64,000 bases of DNA from Vanrija pseudolonga (Eukaryota > Basidiomycota > Tremellomycetes > Trichosporonales > Trichosporonaceae): contig NC_085853.1 in the NCBI RefSeq assembly GCF_020906515.1, forward strand, positions 1,302,001 to 1,366,000, given 5' to 3'. The translations under genes and the position numbers were made by a program. Under the pieces are notes generated by a model. It ran no database searches and was not told the DNA's origin. It was given only the letters and a program-made list of their open reading frames with translations. Shown piece by piece: positions 35,321-45,392 of the stretch (position 1 is the first letter of the stretch; the number at the start of each line of letters is the position of its first letter).

Positions 35321-37434
35321 ATGTCGGCTAAGCTCTCCAGCGTGGAGCAGAAGGTCTACAACAAGGTCATGGCTTCCAAGAAGAAGGTGCGGTCGTCTGG
35401 ACGAGACACGAGTCGCGCGCCCCCAGCTAACGCGTCACCACAGGCCATGACCTTGCCTCAGATCGAGGCTGCCATCCCCGGACTGTCCAAGAAGGAGCTC
35501 AACACTGCCATCAACAACATTGTCAAGTTTGTGCGTCGCGTCGTCGAGTCTATCGGAGAGGAATAGCTAACGTGTCCAGAAACTGTTCGCGCCTACCAAG
35601 AGCAATGAGGGCGCGGTCATCTTCCATGCAGTTGCTGTCGAAGCGGCGAAGAAGTGGGTGCTGCTGCGCTGGTGCACGAGCTAACGCCTACCAGGCAGAA
35701 TACCCTGACGATCGAGCAACAGTTTGTGTTGGGCATCATCGAGAAGGCCGGCAACAAGGGTAAGCTCTCCTCGGACTGGTGCAACAGCTAACAGGCAGGT
35801 ATTTCCAAGAGCATGACCTCGTTGCAAGTCAACCCGGACGTCATGCCCCGTTCCCAGGTCTTAAAGTGCGTGGACTCGCTTGAGAAGCTCGGTCTCATCA
35901 AGTCGTTCAAGAGCGTAAACGTGGGTTTCAGCGGTGTGAAGGCAGGTGCTGATGAACAGGGCCCCATCACTCCATTGTTCATCCTGGCCAATTTGAACCC
36001 TCCAGAGGACATTGCTGGTGGCATCTGGTTCGACGAGAGCAAGGAGTACGATTCAGCCTTTGTCGACACGCTGAAGGAAGTCGTGCTCGGCTTTGTGACG
36101 AACAAGGTGGGTCCTCCTGAGGGACGCCAATGAGCTAACGTTTGCAGACTTTCCCCAACCAGAAGGGCAAGGATTCCATCTCAAAGCTTGTCGCCAACCC
36201 TATCCACCCCATCGGCAAGACGCCTGCGCTCCCTACGCCGGAACAAGTGCTTCGCTACATCCTCGCCACCAAGGTTACAAGCGCCGCACTCAGCGTGAAG
36301 AACGTAATGGAAATTGCCCGTGCTCTCGAACTTGACGGTCTCATTGAAGCTATCAAGCCCGTCGGCGGCGTCTCCGTCGAGCAGCGCTACGAGTCGGACT
36401 CGGACGGAGAGCCAGCACCCAAGCGCCGCCGAGCCAAGGACTCTGACGACGAGATAGACCCCGAGGAGCGCGCACGACGGGAGCGCAAGAACCGAGAAAA
36501 GCTCAAGGCCAAGCTAAAGGAGAAGAAGCGTGAGGAGAAGCGCCGCGAGAAGGAGAAGAAGGCACGCGCGAAGGAGAAAGAGAAGGAGAAGCGTCGCAAA
36601 GAAAAGGAGAAGGAGAAGCGCCGCAAGGAGAAGGACCGCAAGAGGAAGGAGAGGGATCAGAAGAAGAAGGGCAAATCCAAGGAGTCAAAGGTGAGTGGGA
36701 CGTGGTGAGCTCATCGCTGCCTTGCTAACGCCCCGCAGTACATTGACTCTGACGATGAGCCCCTCCGTGAGCTTGACGACTCTAGCCCCGTGGCACCCAA
36801 GCGCAAGCGTGTCATCGAGTCTGGCTCCGAGTCAGACCCAATCTCCTCCGACTCGGACACGGACAGCTCGTCTGACTCGGACACCGATTCTGATTCCGAT
36901 TCCGACTCGGACGTCTCGTCGGTTGCATCTGAAGACATTGACTCGGGCCACATTTCACTCAAGCCCAAGTCGTCGACCGTTGGTATCTCGGCGAACCCAT
37001 TCTTCTCAAGCGACGGCTCCAACACCCTCATCGATCTCGACGACCAGGCTGTGGTTTACCGCGCCACCCGCCGTCTGACCATCCCCCTTGGCCAGATGCA
37101 GGCCCCGTGCGGCGGCTGCCCGCAATTCAACTTTTGTGAAGAGGACGGCCCCGTCAACCCGTCGGGCTGCTCGTACTTCTCGGACTGGCTCTCCGGCACC
37201 AACGGTGGCTGGACTGCAGAAGTCAAGGCGGAGAAGGCTGCCAAGGCCGCCGAGGAGGAGAAGGCTCGCCGCCGTGCCCTCGCCGAGGCCAACGGCGAAC
37301 CCGACCCAGAACAGGTCAACGGGGACGAGACCGTGCTCTACGAGGAGGGCGTGTATGAGGAGGGCGGCGAGTACGAGGAGGGTGACTACGCCGAGGAGGA
37401 GGACTATGAGGAGAACGGCGACCTGAACTTCTAG
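35321..37434 (+). CDS. RPC34: RNA polymerase III subunit RPC6 (Rpc34) with large charged insertion
   Basis: Part of the Pol III heterotrimer that opens the promoter with TFIIIB. The start at 35321 (MSAKLSSVEQKVYN) leads into winged helices (LPQIEAAIPGLSKKELNTAI; GIIEKAGNKGISKSMTSL; LSVKNVMEIARALELDGLIE). Near the C terminus is C-x2-C-x6-C-x10-C (CGGC ... FCEEDG ... GCSYFSDWL), the iron-sulfur cysteine set of this subunit. Seven exons give about 610 residues, nearly twice the about 320 of the yeast protein. The excess is a block at 36395-36960: a Lys/Glu/Arg helix of KEKEKRRK-type repeats, an intron, then an Asp/Ser run of SDTDSDSD type. An acidic Glu/Tyr tail follows the cysteines. Short introns separate every early exon. 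Confidence 0.92.
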
Positions 37435-37895
37435 AGCAGGTCACTGAGAAAAGGGGGTCATTGCCCACAAGAGGACGTCACGATAGTTCCTTGTCCACCA
37501 CACCATGGCTCTTAGCATGGCTGTTTAGCATTTACATTGCATTGTGCTGTATATTAGTGTTTGGAGGCGGTAATGGGTGCGATGACGTGTATGTGGCAGT
37601 GGGACACATCATGGGCAGGAAGGTGACGACGAGCATAGCCGCGATGTCACGACGCCAACTGAATGTTCCTCCACACCGGCCGCAACGCGAGCTTATAGCC
37701 GCGAGGTCAAGGTCAGGGCGCCATCTCTGAAGCAGGAACAAGCGAAGAGAAGGCGACTGTCGCCACGCGCTGCCATCCATCTGCCTTGCTTCCCTCCCTC
37801 TCTCTCCCTCCACCATTCCGCCCGCCAAACCCACCACCTCGCGATCTCAACGCTCAAATCCGACCGGGGAACACAGAGAACACCAATAAATGATC
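37435..37895. other. Intergenic between RPC34 and tRNA-Leu
   Basis: 461 bp. It should hold the RPC34 3' end. AT-richer than the genes around it. No ORF with a motif. Confidence 0.35.
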
Positions 37896-37990
37896 GGCGA
37901 GATGGCCGAGCGGTCTAAGGCGCTGTGTTAAGGTGTGCAACTCTGCATATCCGCAGTCTTCGGACGTGGGTTCGAATCCCACTCTCGTCA
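37896..37990 (+). tRNA. tRNA-Leu (anticodon AAG) with intron
   Basis: The acceptor stem pairs GGCGAGA with TCTCGTC (one G-U) and the discriminator is A. The D arm is TGGCCGAGCGGTCTAAGGC, an A box typical of Leu. Anticodon stem CTGTG pairs with CGCAG; loop TTAAGG gives U33 and anticodon AAG. An intron of about 17 nt follows position 37 (near 37936-37952). Then a short variable arm, and T arm GTGGG-TTCGAAT-CCCAC with a perfect B box. No CCA is encoded, as usual for nuclear genes. Confidence 0.92.
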
Positions 37991-38027
37991 GCTGGGGATT
38001 CACTTCCTCCAACCAACCAATCATAAT

Positions 38028-38105
38028 ACACTGTTGGTGAAACGGTATCATGCGTCCTTGCCATTCAGAATGGACGCGGCAGGGGTTCGACTCCCTTACA
38101 GTGTA
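38028..38105 (+). tRNA. tRNA-Gly (anticodon GCC) with 7-nt intron
   Basis: The acceptor stem ACACTGT pairs fully with ACAGTGT; discriminator A. Anticodon stem CGTCC pairs with GGACG; the loop reads TTGCCA then seven extra bases (38064-38070) then T, giving U33, anticodon GCC and a tiny intron after position 37. T arm AGGGG-TTCGACT-CCCTT holds the B box. Two things are unusual: an A-T first pair where tRNA-Gly normally starts with G, and the very short intron. It could be a mildly decayed copy. It lies 37 bp after tRNA-Leu on the same strand. Confidence 0.75.
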
Positions 38106-38381
38106 GAAGAAGAAAAGCACGACCATGTCTTCGTTTTTGGAGGTCGAAGAGGCGGAGGTGTGAGTGTGGCAGTTGAAATTTGGCGCCACTTTCACCAAAG
38201 TGGCTGCTTTTTCAATTGGCACCGACACCAATTGCTTCCGGGCAATTAATATACGAATATTCACATTTGAATTCTAATCGGCACACGTTATTGACATGAA
38301 AAGGAAGGGGAAACACAATCATACGAAGGAGTGCCAACCAGAACCAGCCTGGTGGCCTTGAAACTAAAATCGTAACTCAGT
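38106..38381. other. Intergenic, AT-rich
   Basis: 276 bp downstream of the tRNA genes, clearly richer in A+T than the rest of the window. It contains AATATACGAATATTC-type palindromic DNA near 38245-38260. No gene seen. Confidence 0.35.
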
Positions 38382-38727
38382 TCAGTCGGTGCGTCGATGG
38401 GCGCGGCGGCGGCTCCGGCGCGAGGGACACTTGGGCCTGTTCGACGTGGCAGCGGGTGTGCGGGCGCTGGCGCTCGTCGCGGCCCACAGGGCGGCGGCCT
38501 TCTCCTGCGGGCTCGGAGGGTCCACGAGGTTGATCTGCGGCCCCTTGGGGCCCCACGGCTTCTCGAGTGTCTCCGTGGGCTCGGGCGCTGACAAGATGTC
38601 GGACGGGGGCACCACAGGTCCTAGGTCACCGGGGGGCGAAAGAAGTTTGTCCGGGTAGGCGATGGCGAGTCAGTCGTAGGTTGGGGGGTAGGTGGCGCTT
38701 CGGTTGTCGGTGCGGGCGTCGTCGTCG

Positions 38728-38998
38728 GGCTCGGCTCGACCCATTCCGAGGTAGTGGTGGGCTCAACCCACTGGGAAGTGGTGCTCGGCTCCACCCACTG
38801 GGAAGTGGTGCTCGGCTCCACCCACTGGGAAGTGGTGCTCGGCTCCACCCACTCGGACGTTGTCGACGGCTCGACCCATGCAGACGTGGTGCTCGGTTCG
38901 ACCCACTAGGAGGTGGTAGACGGTTCGACCCACTGGGAGGTGGTAGACGGCTCGACCCACTGGGAGGTGGTGGACGGCTCGACCCATTCGGAGGAAGA
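38728..38998 (-). repeat. 27-bp tandem repeat, about 10 units
   Basis: Ten units of 27 bp encode WVEPSTTS plus a Gln, Glu or Ala on the minus strand. Neighbouring units differ by few bases; the three at 38760-38840 are nearly identical, suggesting recent copying. Such Ser/Thr/Pro units are common in fungal wall proteins. Confidence 0.85.
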
Positions 38999-39195
38999 CG
39001 CTTGGGTTGTGGCGGAATCCGACTCAGGCGCCGACGTGGTGCTCACCTGCGGCTCCTCGGTCGTCGTGGGACTCGGCTCGCTCAGAGTGGTAGTGGTCGG
39101 TTGGGTGGTCGCCACACTCTCACTGGTGGGGGCCTCTGGTGACGGAGAGTCGGGCGTCGCATTGCTGCTTCCGCTGCTTGCCCCCGAGTCCCCGC

Positions 39196-39625
39196 TGCCA
39201 GAGCTACCACTAGGGTCGCCACCAGAGCTGCCACCAGAGTCGCCACCAGAGCTGTCACCAGAGCTGCCACCAGAGCTGCCACCAGAGCTGCCACCAGAGC
39301 TGCCGCCAGAGCTGCCACCAGAGCTGCCGCCAGAGCTGCCACCAGAGCTGCCACCAGAGCTGCCACCAGAGCTACCACCATCACTGTTGTCGTCGCCACC
39401 GCCGATGATCGAGCCAGCACCGCCGACAATGGCGCCACCGGCTGCAGCTCCCGCTCCTCCAACAACAGCAGCTCCGCCAGCGGCAGCTCCACCGGCTGCA
39501 GCGGCGCCACCAACCGTGGCACCTCCAGCTGCAGCACCGCCGACAACAGCTCCACCAGCAGCAGCTCCACCAGCAGCAGCTCCACCAGCAACTGCTCCTC
39601 CGGCCACAGTTCCGCCGCTGGCACC
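39196..39625 (-). repeat. GGSS and AGGA low-complexity tracts
   Basis: A run of 9- to 12-bp units encoding Gly-Gly-Ser-Ser (39196-39380) adjoins one encoding Ala-Ala-Gly-Gly (about 39400-39625), both in the protease-like gene. The mirror strand has a long open frame that is only a shadow. Confidence 0.8.
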
Positions 39626-40961
39626 ACCACTGGTGCCGGACCCGTTGCTAGGGTTATTGGCGTTGGGTTTGCTTTTGTCCGGAATGTCGCAGGTGTCGGC
39701 CTGTCGCTTTCCTTTGCCTTTCTTGCCTGAACTGCTTGCTTTGCCCGATGGCTGTTTTGTTGTGGCAAAGTTCTTTATCCCGTCAATGAGCTCGTTGAAG
39801 CTCCTGGTACCGGTAGCGCGGTCGGGCATGTCATGGGGGTGGATTGAGGAGTTCAAGGCTGCGGACATGTAGGAGGGCGGAGGGGGAGGGGCGTGAGCAG
39901 TGGCCAGGGGCTCATGTCCACGTTCACTTACTCGTTCGAGTTAATCGGCAGGCCGTTAGGACCCATCTGGGGTTTGTAGTCCTGAACGCCGTACATGTGG
40001 CTGGGAGCAAGGAAGGAGGGATTGTGGTTTAATTTCTCGTTCTTGAGAATCCTTGGATCTCATGCCAATCGTCATGTAGTTGTCTTTGTTCTCGCCCACA
40101 GCTTTCAATGCATCTGTAAGCCGGGTGTTGAACTGGGCATCGGTCATGTCGTTCCTTGAGACAAGGGGAACTTCCTCGCCGAGGAGAATCTCCAGGCCCT
40201 GTTTGGATCAATTTCAGTGTCTCTGTGGCAACGAGACTGGGAACAACACGTACCCGATGGACAGGGGCGCTTGTGTCGCAGGTAACACCATACTCGTCGC
40301 GAACGGCCTGCACGATCGCCTCCGGGTACCTGGCCGGATCGTATTAGCACTATACCGTCCGCCTCAAGAGGGGTACTGTATCTCTCACCATCCACCATCA
40401 CCATTCTCGGCGACCGGTGACTTTGCGGCGCGATGATCCGCATTCGGGTCAAAGGTCGCCTCGAATGGAGGAACACATTCCAAGCCTGCCTTCTTGCTCT
40501 TACTAGTGAACTTGTCCTTGGGGCGGGTTGATGGATCCTTGGGAAGTCTCACGGTGGCTTTGTTTGGGTTGTTGAGATCAGGTTTGACCAACTGTCGAAT
40601 CCGACCAGGATTCCTGTCGGCGATTATCATCAGTGCCCCAAGGAGCCAGCACTCTTTCGTATCCTTCTGCCGGATGTCTTTGTAGGAGATGACGTTGTTG
40701 GCCCCAAACAAGGACTGGGGGGCGCGTTCGAGTAGCGGCCCTCGGGCCTGGAGATCATCGCGTCCTGGAGGAAAAGGTGCGGCAGTCGCGGTTAAGACTG
40801 TGGGGGGTCAGGGATGATGCTTCAAGCTGATACGAGAGAAGGTTCCGAAACGCAAGCCCACTTGCGAGGCGTTGGGCGCCTGATCGGGAGGGCGGGTCAA
40901 ACTGCCACTCACAAAGGGCTACGACGAGGATAGTCGTCCACGCCAGCGATGTCACTCTCAT

Positions 40962-42134
40962 CGTGCGCGGTGTAAGAATCTTGAGATGAATGGGTCCTTT
41001 CGCAGACGCCTAGGCTTGGCCTTTATATCATCCCCGCGGTGCTGCACCGTCAGAGCCCTAAAAGCACATCGGTCCCCGCGACGTCTAGACACCAGCGTTG
41101 TTTACGTCGACGACCAGGGATAGAGAGCGGGTGTTGCTGTGCTGGGGCTACCGTGCAACAAAAACAACTCGCAAACCCCCTGTGTCGCCCCTGCGCAAAC
41201 GGCATGTTCCTGTACGGTGGAGTGGAAGGGGTAGACACCGATCTTGCGACTGAGGTCGTTAGGTGCGATTCCCTGCCTCTCATCTCACACCGTCGGGTTC
41301 CTCGTTCGCATGCGGGTGCTGTTCGAAGTTGCGGACGTCAGGAGTCAGATCTATCAGGTCGCCGTGCAGGTCACATCTGCTGTTGATCCCGGTGGGGGGG
41401 AGGGGGGGTTGGACCTTGAGGACCACCACCATCCAGGACCAGCGTTTCAACCCCGCTGACGGAGTTCTCCGCCTGAGGGCAGGCCAAACAGGGGCCATTC
41501 GAGGCGATCTGCTCTACAATAGGTCCCAGCAGAAACCCTGTCTGGCATTGTCGAGAAGGTCGCGTGCATCGGGAATTGAGAGGGGGAGAGGGCGAGACCC
41601 ACAGTGTGTTAGGGGCCTTTCAAGCTCTCCGTCAGGTCCCTCGATCTCCTACCCCCTACAAATAGGTACCAAGAACGAAAAGCGCGGGAGCCAGTTTCAA
41701 CCGATCCTGTATGTTGGTTCTCAGAGCATCATCGGGGTCGCGAATGAGGCCGGACGCGACCCGAAAGAGGATTAGTGGAGTTCCTGGTTCGCGTTTAGGT
41801 GGAGGTTGACGGGTTGCTCATTCTGCCACAACAGGGGATGGGGCAACTCCAATGACGTCTCCCAGATCCAGGCCTCAACTGGGACCGAAGAAACGCTTCA
41901 ACCCCTTGCCCTTGCAACATCGATTGGACTTGCAAACTCACAGACTGGCACCCGGATCGCATGGCAACCAGGGTCTCGGCCTCCTACCGTTTACCTCGGC
42001 ATTGCGATGTTGTGTCCCATTCTTGACCGCGTCGCACATGCCCGGAGACGAGCACTGACGTGCAAGTTGCCTCGACATCTTCCCCCGAACTTTCCACCAC
42101 CGACACTCCAATCTAGCCCCAACTTCCAACAGCC
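40962..42134. other. Intergenic between protease-like gene and F-box-like gene
   Basis: 1.17 kb between divergent starts. Overlapping short ORFs (up to 170 codons on plus at 41263-41775) have no domain, mixed codon bias and no plausible splice partners. A G-rich run lies at 41392-41409. The last 100 bp should be the F-box-like gene promoter. Confidence 0.35.
41022..41028 (-). promoter_or_regulatory. TATA box of the calpain-like gene
   Basis: Minus-strand ATATAAA, 61 bp upstream of the start at 40961. Confidence 0.5.
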
Positions 42135-43079
42135 ATGCCCCAGCAGCCCAGCCCACCCACTCTCCCGTTCGAGCTTGTGCAGGAGATCATCCAGTCTCTG
42201 AATGGGGAAGACGACCGACCGACACTGCTGAGCTTCCTGCGCGTCTCCAAAGCATGCTGGGAGACCGCCGCACACGTCCTCTACCGCACAATCCTCCTAA
42301 CCAAGGACCGGACCGAGCGACTCTTCCTCACAGGCGGTGAGGATATGGCGGTCGTCACAGAGAGTCCGGAGAGTCGACTTGTTCACCTAAGCCCTCGAAC
42401 GCGTCGCGCTCTAAGCTTCATCGAACGAGTCGAGCTCAAGGATATTGAACCAGAGCACATCTACCTGCTATGGGCGGCAACGACGCCTGACACGCCCCTC
42501 TTCCCCAACGCCCGTCAAGTCTGCCTGCGTCACTTCAGAGGCCGATGGCCCAACGCCTGCCAGTATCCGCAGAAGGACGTCCCTCAAGATGTGGATATCT
42601 TCGGCCACATCGATCTCTGCGTCGAGATGGAGCTCGCCTTTCGGTACATCGAGTACCTGCCCGTCCAGAAGTACAAGAGGGTCAGCATCCACAACGTCTG
42701 GAGTCCGCGCTTCAGCATGACACCGTACCCGGACGAGTGGGAGGAGCTCCGCTGGTTCGAGTTCTACGCCCAGACGTTTGCTTCCAAAGTTGTCCAGCGC
42801 TTTGACGAGGCGGAAGCGTTCTTGGACGACATCGACCCTGACGGCAAGCTCCCCCCTCTGACCTACGTTGTCCCGACGGATGAGTGGGAAGACCTGACAC
42901 TGGGCAGTCTCTCCAAGGAGAGGGGATGGGTGCCAAGCCCCACTTCGAGGATCCAGTTCACATTTGACAGCGCCGACTGGCGTGCGCCGCCGTGTGTCGT
43001 GTGCGGGAAGAAGTTTGACTGGCCACAGGACACTGTCGTGAGCTACAAGGGGGCACCTCATACATTTAGGGCGGGATGA
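42135..43079 (+). CDS. F-box-like hypothetical protein
   Basis: Single exon, 314 residues. The N terminus, PPTLPFELVQEIIQSL ... LLSFLRVSKACWETAAHVLYRTI, follows the F-box-like pattern (Leu-Pro-x-Glu-Leu, then a conserved Cys/Trp helix and LYR-T). That is typical of the many fungal proteins that recruit targets to SCF ubiquitin ligases through Skp1. The rest is a unique globular region without LRR or WD repeats. Near the end is a C-x2-C pair (CVVCGKKFDW), with no partner pair to make a zinc site. I cannot name a target. Proteins of this kind often occur as lineage-specific families in basidiomycetes. Confidence 0.7.
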   Translation: MPQQPSPPTLPFELVQEIIQSLNGEDDRPTLLSFLRVSKACWETAAHVLYRTILLTKDRTERLFLTGGEDMAVVTESPESRLVHLSPRTRRALSFIERVELKDIEPEHIYLLWAATTPDTPLFPNARQVCLRHFRGRWPNACQYPQKDVPQDVDIFGHIDLCVEMELAFRYIEYLPVQKYKRVSIHNVWSPRFSMTPYPDEWEELRWFEFYAQTFASKVVQRFDEAEAFLDDIDPDGKLPPLTYVVPTDEWEDLTLGSLSKERGWVPSPTSRIQFTFDSADWRAPPCVVCGKKFDWPQDTVVSYKGAPHTFRAG

Positions 43080-43399
43080 TGCCGCATACCTACAGGCAAT
43101 AGAATCCTAATGGCTATTAGAAGCATTTCAGCGATCCCATCAGAAGCGGTAAACAGTGATTACTATAGCACCTCGAGGTGGAGGCGGTTCCCCAAAGGCA
43201 CACGATTTGCGGGGACCCGCGTCCAAATGCATTCTCTTGGGGTGAGACGGCGGGCGGGCGGGCACGTCTGTAGTGCGTCAACAACAGGCGCGCGCACCAG
43301 TCGACGACAGACGACGAATACGACGACGCCGACAAACAACGCTTCCTTCACACAACAACCACCACCTCAACCACCACCACAACCACAACCACCACCATC
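43080..43399. promoter_or_regulatory. Promoter/leader of the DUF5519-type gene
   Basis: 320 bp. The last 80 bp are rich in CAACCACCA-type triplets, giving an unstructured leader that ends in CACCATCATG. No TATA box seen. Confidence 0.35.
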
Positions 43400-44278
43400 A
43401 TGTCGCTCGTGTCCTCGCTCGGGCTGCAGCCGCGCCTTGAGGGCCTAGTCGACGCCGTCGCGCGCGGGTACGACGCGCACCCCGTGCTGGCGCTCGCGCT
43501 GCTCCCGCTCGTGCTCGTGCCGCTGCTGCTCGCGGCGCGCGCATACAGGGGCTACCTCGCCCTCGGGCCCGGCGGGCTCCCGAACAACGTGTTCGGCTGG
43601 GCGCTGCAGGCGTCGTTGCGGCCGTTTGCGCGCGAGACCAAGAGCACGGCAGTGTACGAGGCCGACGGCACGGTGTGGGCCTTCCCGTCCCACGGGCGCG
43701 TGTCCTTCCTCTGGCGCGCCGACCTGCCTGCCCGCTCGCCGCCGGTGCCGCCCGAGGTGCCGGACTACATTGCGCCCCAGCGCCAGGTGACGCAGGTCGG
43801 CAAGGCGCCAATCATCGCCGCTATGGACGAGTTCCTCGCCTCGCTCGCGGACGCGAACGAGGGGTTGCTGGCCATCAAGGGGAGCAAGCTCGAGGACCAC
43901 GCCAGCTCGGCGCTGTGGATCCTCGACACGGACGCCGAGACGGAGGCCGCAAACGACCGCCCGCTCGCAGACTACCTCCAGCCCCTCGTCAAGGGCGAGC
44001 TCGTCCACGTCCACTCCGAGGGCTCGTCACACATCACGCTCAGCCTCGCCGACGCAGCCAAGGCCATCGGCGCCGGCTGGGCCCAGCGCCACCCGCTCAG
44101 CGGGGTCAAGGCCTTCGGCCTGCCAGTGTCGTATGTCATGCTGTATGCGCCCCGTGACAAGGACGAGCTCGAGGTGTGGAAGAACTTTGTGCGCGCCAGC
44201 GTCGAGTTTACGACGGCGGACTGGGCACCAAAGTACCAGCCGCTCAACCTGGCGTGGTGGGTGTGTGCGAGTCGATGA
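43400..44278 (+). CDS. Membrane-anchored protein with DUF5519 (luciferase-like) domain
   Basis: 292 residues in one long exon. Residues about 28-50 (VLALALLPLVLVPLLLAARA) form one membrane helix. The C-terminal half matches the DUF5519 pattern: a strand with HVHSEGSSHITLSLADA, then GWAQRHPLSG, then VMLYAPRDKDELEVWKNFVRASVEF. The domain was named from a bacterial luciferase-associated protein, but its reaction in fungi is unknown to me. An alternative 3' end exists: splicing a 38-nt intron near 44254 would end the protein at 44304 with a near-identical tail. No other domain seen. Confidence 0.65.
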   Translation: MSLVSSLGLQPRLEGLVDAVARGYDAHPVLALALLPLVLVPLLLAARAYRGYLALGPGGLPNNVFGWALQASLRPFARETKSTAVYEADGTVWAFPSHGRVSFLWRADLPARSPPVPPEVPDYIAPQRQVTQVGKAPIIAAMDEFLASLADANEGLLAIKGSKLEDHASSALWILDTDAETEAANDRPLADYLQPLVKGELVHVHSEGSSHITLSLADAAKAIGAGWAQRHPLSGVKAFGLPVSYVMLYAPRDKDELEVWKNFVRASVEFTTADWAPKYQPLNLAWWVCASR

Positions 44279-44304
44279 GACGCTGACACCAGGTCGCGCT
44301 AGGT

Positions 44305-44609
44305 CGCCACGTCGCCACGGAACCCACCGAAAGATGACTCCTTGCCTCCCGATTCCGTGGGGACAAGGGGTTAGTCACCCTATCCGACGTTGTTATTCCA
44401 GTTCCGGCGACACCGCCCACGCCCCCCATGTAGTATTATCTGTCCCGCTGCGTTGGCTGCCCACCGGCGCCGAGTGAGCTGACTGGTGCGTTCTGACGCG
44501 CTACTGAACATCCGTGCATCTATCTCGCCTCGCTCGACGCCGAGCTCCTATGCTCTGCCTTCTTATGGAAATACGACCTGGCGTCAGCCTGCCCCTTTCG
44601 TCGCCAGAC
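44305..44609. other. Intergenic between convergent genes
   Basis: About 305 bp between two convergent stops. Nothing recognisable; it should hold both 3' ends. Confidence 0.3.
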
Positions 44610-45148
44610 TCACGCGGCAGCGAACGCGTCGAGCGAATTCTGCAGTCGCTCCACGCGCTCCACGAGCGCGCGGAGCAGCCGGGCGTTCTCAGCGCGCTGG
44701 GCCACGTCGTCGGCGCGTTGGGCGGCGAACGCGGCTGCGAGCGCGGCGAGGGCGGGGTCGGGGCGGATTGCGAGGGCGTGAGAGGACGGCGCAGAGGCCG
44801 AGGACGTGCGTGACGAGCTAGAGAGCTGCAGGTCGGGGTAGCATCCTGGCGTCGTTGTCAGCTCGCGCAGCTCGCCGTACCCTGCGTCATCACACGCTGC
44901 CCGCGCCCACCATCGTGCATTGCGAACACGCGCCGGATCCAGCTCGCGGCCTCCTCCTTCACCTCGGCACTGGTGCCGTCACACGTCTGTATCCTGTTCC
45001 CCAGGCGCGCGAGCTCGACCCCCACGTCGGGCGCGAGCGGCACCCCGAGCCCGCCGAGCGCGATGTGCTGGTTGACCAGGTGCGTGTACGACACAAAGTC
45101 GTGGTGCTTGGTCACTTCGTCGATTATGCTGATGATCATTGTGCGCAT
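44610..45148 (-). CDS. Small hypothetical protein with C-terminal coiled coil
   Basis: Two exons joined by a short intron (the splice makes VMTQ-GCYPDL) give about 165 residues, starting MRTMIISIIDEVTKHHDF at 45148. I do not recognise the family. The N-terminal 90 residues look folded and helical, with a conserved-looking GGLGVPLAPDVGVELARLG. After a Ser-rich linker, the last 50 residues (AAAFAAQRADDVAQRAENARLLRALVERVERLQNSLD) form heptads typical of a coiled coil, so it probably dimerises or binds a helical partner. A longer ORF extends upstream of the chosen ATG but is not needed. Confidence 0.55.
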
Positions 45149-45392
45149 GGTGGTGGGTGTGTGGAAAAGCGAGCAAAATGCGAGGCGCGAGAAGAAGAAG
45201 CAGACGCGCGCGCGCTGCCCTGGTGTAGGGGCATGCTTGCTTCGCAACGCGTCGTCGCGAAGGTACACGCTCGCGCTCGGGCCGGGCGTAAACACTCGCG
45301 CACTCGCCTCGCCCCGTTCCGCTTCAGTAATGCACTATGGTACATGCCAATGCAATAATACACTCTATACGCGTTTACCCGCGCGCGCTTGC

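Larger units (their letters stand above)
38382..40961 (-). pseudogene. Secreted calpain-like cysteine protease with low-complexity tail, frame apparently broken
   Basis: The start at 40961 encodes a signal peptide (MRVTSLAWTTILVVAL, then across a 5' intron FLTATAAP). Next is a calpain (C2) Cys box, IRQKDTKECWLLGAL. The middle ends ENGDGGW, then two small exons (YPEAIVQAVRDEYG; GLEILLGEEVPL). The His box, APSHMYGVQDY, lies at about 39960 in another frame from the exon before it, and the tail exon is again hard to join. The tail (39868 down) is Ala/Gly-rich, then (GGSS)n, then Ser/Thr-rich with 9-residue WVEPSTTSQ repeats; a TAG replaces the CAG/GAG codon at 38906. A TATA box lies 61 bp before the ATG. 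I read it as a recently inactivated or frame-disrupted secreted protease; unusual splicing is the alternative. Calpains are normally cytosolic, so the signal peptide is notable. Confidence 0.6.

Noticed and set aside
38913-39872. 319-codon plus-strand ORF rich in Pro/Glu/Leu
   Set aside because: It is the mirror of the GGSS/AGGA repeat coding strand. The minus strand has the signal peptide, Cys box and introns upstream; the plus frame has no start context or domain.
41263-41775. 170-codon plus-strand ORF upstream of the F-box-like gene
   Set aside because: No recognisable motif, weak codon bias, several competing ORFs on both strands.
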